From: Geobacter sp. UBA2189
Lineage (GTDB): Bacteria; Desulfobacterota; Desulfuromonadia; Geobacterales; Pseudopelobacteraceae
DNA length: 20,363 bases
Reading direction: 5' to 3'
NCBI GenBank assembly: GCA_002328035.1
Contig: DCVL01000020.1
Span: 1-20,363, forward strand
The stretch's first letter is position 1. Every line of letters starts with the position of its first letter. Below, in pieces: positions 14,068 through 20,363 of the stretch. The notes under the pieces were generated by a model, which worked only from the letters and a program-made list of their open reading frames with translations, searched no databases and was not told where the DNA came from. The translations under genes were made by a program, and so were the position numbers.

Positions 14068-14892
14068 TTAATCCAGCAGCATGGAGATATCCATGGCTCG
14101 AGGAGAATGCGTTAATGCACCTATCGATATGATATCAACACCTGTCTCGGCAATTTCTCTAACCGTATCCAGATTAACTCCGCCTGATGCCTCCACAAGA
14201 ACCTTGCCGGCAATAAGATTTACGCAGCAACGCATGGTTTCGCAGTCCATATTATCCAGCATTATTATATCGGCACCGGAGGACAGCGCCTCCTTAACCT
14301 GCTCGACAGACTCGGTTTCCACCTCAATCTTCAGGGTATGCGGAATATATGCCTTTGCCCTGCGGATAGCCTCTGTGATACCACCAGCAGCAGCTATATG
14401 GTTTTCCTTGATCAGTATCCCATCGTACAACCCAGTGCGATGGTTTATTCCGCCGCCAACCCTCACAGCATACTTTTCAAGCACTCTCAGCCCTGGTGTT
14501 GTCTTTCTTGTATCAACTATTCGTGCCTTCGTACCAGCGACAGCCTTGACATAACCTACTGTAATGGTGGCAATGCCTGACATCCGCTGAAGCAGGTTAA
14601 GAGCGACCCTCTCTCCCTGCAAAAGCTGTGCTGCATCACCTGAAATATTTGCTATGACAGAGCCTTTTTCAATAAACTGACCATCCCTGAAACAGCCTTC
14701 AAAGACAATTGAAGGATCCACCAAAGCAAAAACCCTTGCGGCAACATCTATACCGGCAAGGGTTAAGGATTCTTTAGCAAGAAATCTTGCTTTTGCGGGT
14801 CTACTACCTGATACAACAGCCTGGGTGGTCAGATCCCCTGTATGGATATCCTCACGCAAGGCATTTTTGATTATGTCATCCAGGTTAAGCAT
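14068..14892 (-). CDS. nadC: Nicotinate-nucleotide pyrophosphorylase (carboxylating)
   Basis: The 274-residue quinolinate phosphoribosyltransferase makes nicotinate mononucleotide from quinolinate and PRPP in NAD synthesis. Signatures seen are REDIHTGDLTT (13-23), ERVALNLLQRMSGIAT (94-109), DTRKTTPGLR (127-136) and VGGGINHRTGLYDGILIKENH (145-165). The C-terminus has LDNM and EASGGV followed by the barrel end GVDIISIGALTHS. The ATG is preceded by AAGGA. It is the first gene of the seven-gene leftward operon and has a promoter about 30 bp upstream. Confidence 0.96.
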   Translation of the reverse strand: MLNLDDIIKNALREDIHTGDLTTQAVVSGSRPAKARFLAKESLTLAGIDVAARVFALVDPSIVFEGCFRDGQFIEKGSVIANISGDAAQLLQGERVALNLLQRMSGIATITVGYVKAVAGTKARIVDTRKTTPGLRVLEKYAVRVGGGINHRTGLYDGILIKENHIAAAGGITEAIRRAKAYIPHTLKIEVETESVEQVKEALSSGADIIMLDNMDCETMRCCVNLIAGKVLVEASGGVNLDTVREIAETGVDIISIGALTHSPRAMDISMLLD

Positions 14893-14925
14893 TCAAGGCT
14901 TTCCTTTTTAGATAAAATGAAAGCC

Positions 14926-14954
14926 CTTATAGCACACCTGCCACCCCCTAGCAA
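14926..14954 (-). promoter_or_regulatory. Predicted sigma-70-type promoter of the nadC operon
   Basis: On the minus strand TTGCTA (14954-14949), exactly 17 bp, then TATAAG (14931-14926). Predicted start is near 14919, giving a leader of about 27 nt. The arms GGCTTTC (14897-14903) and GAAAGCC (14919-14925) flank the leader; the upstream arm overlaps the expected start and the other the ribosome binding region. Confidence 0.6.
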
Positions 14955-14999
14955 CCGCATTAAGGGCAACAGATCAAGTTCAAATCTTGGGGAGAGCTA

Positions 15000-17459
15000 T
15001 CAATCGGCACGCAAGAACCGGCAGTTTGATAAATCACTGAAAGAGCTGGAGGTTTGATTTGAGGTTTGAGTGCCAGTACGAAGGATGGTGCTGTAAGTGT
15101 CAATTGCATCAGGTGCGTTTTCCAGGATAAATGTTCTGGCATTTTGTCTCATTTCAGCAAGCATAGCCGGATTTTTTACTATCTTTCTTAACTCTGCAAT
15201 AAGTTCTTCAGATTTTTCAGCTTTGAAGACCAGACCTGTTTCACCTTCAATCATAAGCTCTCTAGGTCCCCCCTCATCCGATACTATGACAGGCAATCCG
15301 GATGACTGAGCCTCCAGCACAACATTGCCGAAGGTATCAGTTGAGCTTGGAAAGACAAAAAGGTCTGCAGAGGCATACCCTGTCTGAAGTTCTTCACCCT
15401 GAAGGAATCCTGTAAATGTTACTGGATAACCTGCCAGCGCCTTTTCCATATCAGCCCGGTAAGGGCCATCACCAATTATTGCAAGCGAAAGGTCATGGCC
15501 TTCATCAACAAGTAGACAAAAAGCCTTTACAAGCAGTTCCAGCGATTTTTCTCTTGATACACGACCCACATAGAGAAGTTTCAGATTGTTTGAAATCCCG
15601 CGTTCAATCCAGAAATTCTCATTTCTCTTTTCCGGTTTAAACTGCTCTGGATCGACCCACCTTGGAAGAGGTCTCATTTTATCAAGAGGAAGCCCGTGGG
15701 AATGTAGCTGTTCCCTTGTGCCTGCTGAAGGAACCATCACCTCCTCCATCTGATTATAGAACCAGATCATATAGTTCCAGGCTACCTGTTCCAGAAATTC
15801 GTCGTTTGTAAGAGTTCTGACATACTGTGGAATATCGGTGTGATAAGTGCCTGCTACAGGGATATCCATCAGGCGGCCTATCAAAAGGCCAAGAATTCCG
15901 ACAGTCCCTGGGGTGCTTATATGAATATGTGTAATACCCTCTTTTTCGATATAGTCCATAACATCAAGGATGGGAGGAAAACTCATCCTGAGCTCAGGAT
16001 ATTCAGGCAATAAAAAATCTCCTACTGACTTGAACTGTTTTACCCCTGTAACCTCTTTATCATCCTGATTGCCGGAGGTAATAACCGTCAGTTCAACACC
16101 CCTGCTCTGAGCGGTCTTGATGAGACGCTTTATTGTAATCGCAACGCCGTTAATTTCATCAAGTGTATCTGTAAAAAGCGCTATTTTTTCAGATGAAGAA
16201 TCAAATCTGATCTCTGGTGTCTGCCGGATAATATCATATATCAACTCCTTTCCTTTGTGCTGATGATGAAAGGCAAGATAATAGGGTGTTATCAAAAGGT
16301 GAACCAGTCCGATTCCTCCAGCGGCGTTCAGATATTCGAAAAACCCAGAATTCATTGTAAGATTCATAAGCCTTGTAGTGTAATGGTACAAGGTTCGGTT
16401 TGCCAGCCTGCTTGTTACCATAAAGACCTTGTGATCAAGGTCTAAATCTTTCATTTTGGAGAGAAACTGCTGGTCGTTAAGCAGCCTGCGTGCTTCGCTG
16501 TCCAGCAGTTCTTCAAAGTTTTTTATCCTGCCAACCTCTTTTTCTGGCATATTCTTAAGCACAAAGAGGCGGATCTTCTCAACAAAAGAACTTTTGTCGG
16601 TTCCTACGTTAAAAAACCTGTCTAATAGCGCCCCTACAAAAGGGGTTGAATCTCTCCTCCGTTCACCAAACCGCTCCTTATAATAACTCTGGGCTACCCC
16701 GTAGAGACTATGCGCCATTGTCAGCGGACCGCCATCTTCACCATCGGCCCAGGTCTTGCGATCCCTAATGGCTGAAACAAAATCTTTTACTGTTTTTCCG
16801 GTTTTTGATGATGTGTATGCCCTGGCAATAAAAAGACCTCCGTGGTCGTCTGATCCCCCAGTCATCCCCTTAAGCCATGGATTCTCACCGTACGGAGAGA
16901 TGTCATATTTGTTTGCAAGTCGTTCAATCAATACTGGTGTAAGAGATGAAACCAGCTCTTTTGTAAACTGATTGAATCTTTTTGCCCTGCAGCCGTTTTT
17001 AGCCTCAAAGACCTTGAAAAGGAGCAGGCTCTTTTCAACTATTTCAAAGGTCAGCTTGTCGTTCTGTGAATAGAGTGGGTGTGCGAGAAAGTGGGCAATC
17101 TTTTCGTGATTGAGATATGCAAGCAGCTCGTAGATGTTCTTTCTGAGTCTCAAGGTCTCGCTAAATCCAGATTCGGACACATCTGAGATAACCACATGAA
17201 CCTTGCAGCCATTTTCAGGAAAGTGAGAAGTTATCTCGGAGCTTATGAATGTGTTTGGCAGATGAGCTATTTCAAGGGCGCCGCTAATACTATTATGGTC
17301 GGATATTGTGACAAAATCCATTCCACGCTGCACTGCAGTCTTGTAAATATGTGCTGGGGATGTGTAGCTTTCAGGACAGTTAAATTTGCGTAAAGCCCAG
17401 TAGTTAGGCTTATTGGAGTGGCTTGAATGTACGTGAAGATCGCATTTGAATGTCTTCAT
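15000..17459 (-). CDS. PHP domain-glycosyltransferase (GT4-type) fusion protein
   Basis: The 819-residue protein has an N-terminal PHP domain (1 to about 245) with DLHVHSSHS (7-15), SDHNS (53-57), Glu75 in SSEIT, LAHPL (125-129) and GGSDDHG (201-207). The middle (about 250-420) is helical and unassigned. The C-terminal GT-B glycosyltransferase (about 425-795) shows NGVAITI (437-443), TYHTDIPQY (538-546), VGRVSREKSLELL (631-643), IIGDGP (661-666) and PSSTDTFGNVVLEAQSSG (704-721). In the last the usual ExFG Glu is Asp708 while Glu716 is kept. The GT half resembles retaining GT4 enzymes that act on lipid acceptors. AAAAGGAG sits 5 nt before the ATG. It is 111 bp after the secreted protein gene. 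A PHP phosphatase and glycosyl transfer in one chain suggests coupling of a phosphate-removal and a sugar-transfer step. Confidence 0.88.
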   Translation of the reverse strand: MKTFKCDLHVHSSHSNKPNYWALRKFNCPESYTSPAHIYKTAVQRGMDFVTISDHNSISGALEIAHLPNTFISSEITSHFPENGCKVHVVISDVSESGFSETLRLRKNIYELLAYLNHEKIAHFLAHPLYSQNDKLTFEIVEKSLLLFKVFEAKNGCRAKRFNQFTKELVSSLTPVLIERLANKYDISPYGENPWLKGMTGGSDDHGGLFIARAYTSSKTGKTVKDFVSAIRDRKTWADGEDGGPLTMAHSLYGVAQSYYKERFGERRRDSTPFVGALLDRFFNVGTDKSSFVEKIRLFVLKNMPEKEVGRIKNFEELLDSEARRLLNDQQFLSKMKDLDLDHKVFMVTSRLANRTLYHYTTRLMNLTMNSGFFEYLNAAGGIGLVHLLITPYYLAFHHQHKGKELIYDIIRQTPEIRFDSSSEKIALFTDTLDEINGVAITIKRLIKTAQSRGVELTVITSGNQDDKEVTGVKQFKSVGDFLLPEYPELRMSFPPILDVMDYIEKEGITHIHISTPGTVGILGLLIGRLMDIPVAGTYHTDIPQYVRTLTNDEFLEQVAWNYMIWFYNQMEEVMVPSAGTREQLHSHGLPLDKMRPLPRWVDPEQFKPEKRNENFWIERGISNNLKLLYVGRVSREKSLELLVKAFCLLVDEGHDLSLAIIGDGPYRADMEKALAGYPVTFTGFLQGEELQTGYASADLFVFPSSTDTFGNVVLEAQSSGLPVIVSDEGGPRELMIEGETGLVFKAEKSEELIAELRKIVKNPAMLAEMRQNARTFILENAPDAIDTYSTILRTGTQTSNQTSSSFSDLSNCRFLRAD

Positions 17460-17570
17460 TTAAACTCCTTTTAATAGAGTCTTTTTGGGCAGGGACTGTT
17501 GATATTGATATTAACAGGGTAGTATTACAATCAGGTTATGATACTGAAATAATTCTGTGAACAGAAAAAC

Positions 17571-19772
17571 CTACTTAAAAAACAAGCTTTCAAAGCCAAT
17601 GGTTTTTCTTATATCCCAGATGTTCATAAAAAACGGATCGAACCGTTCAGACCTTGCCTGTTCCTCTTCTCTTTCCCAGAAGAACAGGTTTCCTGTTGTA
17701 TAGAGATAACCGAAGGGGTATGCGGTAAGGCTTTGTCGTTTACCGGCAAGCAGTTCAACCGGATATCTGTAATAAGCCTCTCTCTCCCTGACAAGAATCA
17801 TTGCTTGCCATCTAAGCTCTCTGGCCTTGGACAGATATTGGTTAAAATCGCCAAATCTGCCTTTATAAGCTGCTCCGCCTCTCCGCTTTGAGGCTATTGC
17901 GCGCAGTGTCAGGGCTCTGTGTTCTGCTCTAAGAGCACTCACCTTCAATGCCGTTATCAGCTCATCACTTAATTGCTTAAGCTCCTGGTTATTATTTTTC
18001 TTAGTTTGTAACAGGCAAGCCCTTCTCTCTAACCTCCCTATAATAACATGCATTGATGAGGCATACCGTTCCAGATCAGTAACCGGCCCTTTCAGTATTT
18101 CCTGTACCTTTTCAGGAGTCGCTTTCTTTAATAGCCATCTGTAGCTGAAGCAGGGAGCAGGCTGAAAGGGACGGCTTAAAGGTAATGGAAATTCAGCAAA
18201 CGGCGTTGAGGCTGACATGTAGCGGATCAGTTCCAGCTCCTTCAGGAAATGGTTCTGCACGTCAAGTGCCCTCTTCCAATCTCTTGCCATGACTGGATCT
18301 TTGAAGATCTCTGCCATAGTAGAGGTCGGAGAGTTTTTAATACTTTTCCCATTATAGCTGTACAACCATGACCATCTCGCTATGCTCCAATCAACCAGCC
18401 AGTACCCCCATTCCCACCCGGTCGAGAAGGTTAGATGCCCGTCAAGACGCAATTCGTGCATTGTATTTATATCGTTCCATCGGCTTTCAAGATATGGCAG
18501 CAGAAATAGGGGAACAGAAGAGTCAAAGGCTACCCAGTAAGATGATTCAGGCCAGTACCATGTTTCCCGTTTTTTTATTTCCTCCCTTGCCGCATCAAGC
18601 ATAAACCGTTGGTTTTTGTTGCCGTAAACCGGAGCCCTGGGTTCTGATACCGAGTAACACATGACGGTATGTATCAGGATGCCGCTTGAAGGATTAAAAG
18701 GCCGCCGGACTTTTAATCCACCACTCTCGCCAATTACATGCGTCGCAAACAAAAGAGGCCTTTTGTACTGTTCTACAACCAGCTTCTCTAAATGCCGTTG
18801 CGTGCCAGGTGAAATTTTTCCAATCAGTGGGAGATGTTCTCCAGTCATAGATTCTACGGTTATAAAGTCCCAGGGGATCTGAAAGAGCCATTCAAGCGTA
18901 TCTTCAACCTGCTTTTTATGTGGGGGGTAAGGGCACAGCAGGGTAACCACCTGAAATGCCTGCTGTTGTAACATAGAAATGGATATCTCTACACCACACC
19001 TGATTCCACGCAAATGGGCATACTCAACTATTCGCTTTATATGGGGGATCCATGCTTTACGATCTATCCCACGGAGGAGGAAAAACTGAAAGCTGTTCTG
19101 ACCGTTGCGAGCCAGCCAGTCAAGATATGCAGCAACATCATCGAATGCATCGGGATAATCTGGATTATGCAACTGTTCTGTGAGCTCAACTGGGTGAAGT
19201 GTATGAAGATGAAAACCTCTGTTTGGAAAGAGTGGTTGACCTGAAAAGCTGAAATTATCTTTTAATGGCCATATTTTTTGGGGTGCGATCAAAGTCTGTT
19301 TTGGATGGATAAATTTAACCCCAAGCTGTTCCTGCAAAAGCGCATAAAGTCCAGATACCACTGCTTCAGCGGATTTTGCTTCAAGTTTAAGGAATTTATT
19401 CTTGCCTGTTTTGTATCCAATCCATCTGTAGCCCTGCCCTTTCCTATTTGATAGATTTGTTGAGGAAGCATTGCCAGATTTATCCCTGACTGTATCGTCG
19501 TCGATCTCTGGAAGGATTATAGTGATATCAGAATGTTTACGGTTTAGGCCAACTTCCCATTCAGGGAAGACCCTTGAAAATAACAATATGGAATCTTCAA
19601 TTCCTGATCTTGCTACAGCGCTTGATAACAGTGCAGATGGAGCTTGAATTGATATTGCAGCCTTTGAATAAGATCCGGCAGATGTTAACGGATGAAATAG
19701 TATGATACTTAAAAGCAGAAATAATTGGGTCAGGATCACAGATTTGTTAAATGAAAATATTCCAGAGATCAC
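17571..19772 (-). CDS. Secreted glycosidase-like TIM-barrel protein of unknown family
   Basis: The 733-residue protein starts at GTG (in-frame TGA lies 12 bp upstream). Residues 1-33 look like a signal peptide: Lys10 followed by a hydrophobic run and a small-residue cleavage region near TSAGS. Residues about 36-170 resemble the N-terminal domain seen before alpha-glucuronidase or hexosaminidase barrels: VVSGLYALLQEQLGVKFIHP (138-157) fits their GxxYGLxxLLExLGxRF pattern. From 180 on, FPNRGFHLH opens a probable TIM barrel, with WDFITVESMTGEHLP (301-315) as a likely active-site strand. Residues after about 500 are helical. I cannot assign a CAZy family or identify catalytic residues. The ribosome binding site is weak. 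Together with the PHP-GT4 gene it probably concerns an envelope or exported polysaccharide. Confidence 0.65.
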   Translation of the reverse strand: MISGIFSFNKSVILTQLFLLLSIILFHPLTSAGSYSKAAISIQAPSALLSSAVARSGIEDSILLFSRVFPEWEVGLNRKHSDITIILPEIDDDTVRDKSGNASSTNLSNRKGQGYRWIGYKTGKNKFLKLEAKSAEAVVSGLYALLQEQLGVKFIHPKQTLIAPQKIWPLKDNFSFSGQPLFPNRGFHLHTLHPVELTEQLHNPDYPDAFDDVAAYLDWLARNGQNSFQFFLLRGIDRKAWIPHIKRIVEYAHLRGIRCGVEISISMLQQQAFQVVTLLCPYPPHKKQVEDTLEWLFQIPWDFITVESMTGEHLPLIGKISPGTQRHLEKLVVEQYKRPLLFATHVIGESGGLKVRRPFNPSSGILIHTVMCYSVSEPRAPVYGNKNQRFMLDAAREEIKKRETWYWPESSYWVAFDSSVPLFLLPYLESRWNDINTMHELRLDGHLTFSTGWEWGYWLVDWSIARWSWLYSYNGKSIKNSPTSTMAEIFKDPVMARDWKRALDVQNHFLKELELIRYMSASTPFAEFPLPLSRPFQPAPCFSYRWLLKKATPEKVQEILKGPVTDLERYASSMHVIIGRLERRACLLQTKKNNNQELKQLSDELITALKVSALRAEHRALTLRAIASKRRGGAAYKGRFGDFNQYLSKARELRWQAMILVREREAYYRYPVELLAGKRQSLTAYPFGYLYTTGNLFFWEREEEQARSERFDPFFMNIWDIRKTIGFESLFFK

Positions 19773-20076
19773 TGATATCTTTCAGTTTTGCTTGCAACCG
19801 GATGTTGGATTGGCAAACAGTAATGTTCCCATTTATCTCTAAAGACTTTAAAAGCTGAGCGATTGTATTCTGATAAATTGGAATAACATATTGTTATGTC
19901 ACAGATGTCAGGATCGTGTGACAATTGGGCAAAGATTCGGTATGGGTTTTTTGATCTCAGATCCAAATACAATTTAAAACTGTTACAGAAAGTTTTTACA
20001 GTCATAACAGAGCTGCAACATCATCCTGTTAGACTCATTCCATAGATGTCTAATCAAATATGGAGGTGAGATTAAA
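19773..20076. other. Intergenic region of 304 bp between divergent genes
   Basis: No convincing gene is seen. It must contain both divergent promoters, but I find no strong -35/-10 pair. Its notable contents are two adjoining inverted repeats at 19883-19923. A minus-strand reading frame (20005-19769) overlaps the downstream GTG start by four bases, but it lacks a ribosome binding site and looks non-coding. Confidence 0.6.
19883..19923. repeat. Adjoining inverted repeats, possible operator
   Basis: ATAACATATTGTTAT (19883-19897) is a perfect palindrome of 6-bp arms. Starting at its last base, TGTCACA (19897-19903) and TGTGACA (19917-19923) form a second inverted repeat with a 13-bp spacer. They lie roughly 110-150 bp upstream of the glycosidase-like gene and about 155-195 bp upstream of the small Cys-rich gene. 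Confidence 0.4.
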
Positions 20077-20283
20077 ATGACCTGTGTTAGAGAGTTTTGT
20101 ATGGGATGTGGAAGCAGGGCTGTATCAAAAACGGTGGATGAAGTATTGCCCAAATTTAAAATGGAGATCATCAAGTATGCCTGCGGGGCAGAGCTTAAAA
20201 GCACCTACTCCAGCAATGGCAATACAGGACGGTTTTCTCTGTCAGGATGCACCTCTATTGAGGAACAGGTTTCCCCCATCTGA
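20077..20283 (+). CDS. Small cysteine-rich protein, function unknown
   Basis: I do not recognise it. The 68 residues hold five Cys: Cys3, Cys8 and Cys11 (FCMGCGS, a C-x2-C knuckle), Cys36 (KYACGAEL) and Cys58 (SGCTS). The spacing suggests a small metal-binding or redox module with two loosely paired halves, with no signal peptide or membrane segment. The start is well supported by GGAGG(TGA) at 20062-20066, ten nt before the ATG. That is one of the best ribosome binding sites in the window and argues that the frame is real, over an overlapping frame starting at a GTG at 20084. It is transcribed away from the glycosidase-like gene. Confidence 0.7.
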   Translation: MTCVREFCMGCGSRAVSKTVDEVLPKFKMEIIKYACGAELKSTYSSNGNTGRFSLSGCTSIEEQVSPI

Positions 20284-20363
20284 CAACAGCTTTGTCTGGA
20301 AACATCAGCCAAAGATATAAGAGATAGGCGTAATAACCAGTAACCCCCAACAGCGTCACTCAC
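20284..20363. other. Right-end intergenic sequence
   Basis: The final 80 bases carry no supported gene, hairpin with T-tract, or recognisable site. The next gene presumably begins beyond the window. Confidence 0.5.

Noticed and set aside
14081..14554. Plus-strand ORF of 157 codons antisense to nadC
   Set aside because: nadC is unambiguous by its motifs, and the antisense product has no domain or convincing start signal.
19769..20005. Minus-strand ORF of 78 codons ending in a GTGA overlap with the glycosidase-like start
   Set aside because: No ribosome binding site before its ATG, no recognisable fold, and it runs through the two inverted repeats. The overlap could suggest coupling but is likely chance; kept as doubtful.
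20084..20320. Alternative plus-strand frame of 78 codons overlapping the Cys-rich gene
   Set aside because: It would start at GTG only a few bases after the ATG that the strong ribosome binding site serves, and it lacks the Cys pattern.

Overview
The window looks like a chromosomal housekeeping segment from a Gram-negative delta-type bacterium, most likely a Geobacter/Pelobacter/Desulfuromonas relative (Desulfuromonadales). This is inferred from moderate base composition and gene content: an MglA-like GTPase relative, a second-class EF-G, a nadC-birA-coaX cluster, a sigma-32 gene combined with a CIRCE operator, and a SPOR-domain envelope protein. I see no phage, insertion sequence, CRISPR array or origin, and no clearly broken gene.

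Left end (1-1404, all minus strand): a tRNA cluster Thr(TGT)-Tyr(GTA)-Gly(TCC) with its own promoter-like element. It follows rpoH (heat-shock sigma factor), whose promoter region carries a perfect CIRCE operator. Next come an unusual thiolase-family protein with Ser where the nucleophilic Cys should be and a C-terminal OB-like domain (1407-3005), a 3-hydroxyisobutyrate/semialdehyde-type dehydrogenase (3083-3949) and endonuclease III (4079-4735), all on the minus strand.

Middle (4829-7207): a plus-strand PHP phosphoesterase whose stop codon abuts that of a convergent minus-strand cytidylate-kinase-like/BON fusion. A divergent plus-strand integral-membrane methyltransferase-like protein follows.

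Main operon (14892 down to 7241, minus strand): nadC, birA, coaX, an EF-G paralogue, a membrane-anchored SPOR protein, a helical acidic protein of unknown function and an MglA-like protein with degenerate nucleotide-binding motifs. Gaps are 0 to about 80 bp and no strong terminator was seen, so cofactor biosynthesis, translation and an envelope/polarity-like trio are probably co-transcribed. A good sigma-70-like promoter lies in front of nadC.

Right end (15000-20363): two minus-strand genes, a secreted glycosidase-like TIM-barrel candidate and a PHP-glycosyltransferase fusion, probably work on the same polysaccharide or glycolipid. A 304-bp intergenic region with two inverted repeats separates them from a small plus-strand Cys-rich protein with a near-perfect ribosome binding site. 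The strongest candidates for something undescribed are the SPOR/helical/pseudo-MglA trio behind EF-G, the PHP-GT4 plus secreted-protein pair, and the Ser-for-Cys thiolase with its fused OB domain.
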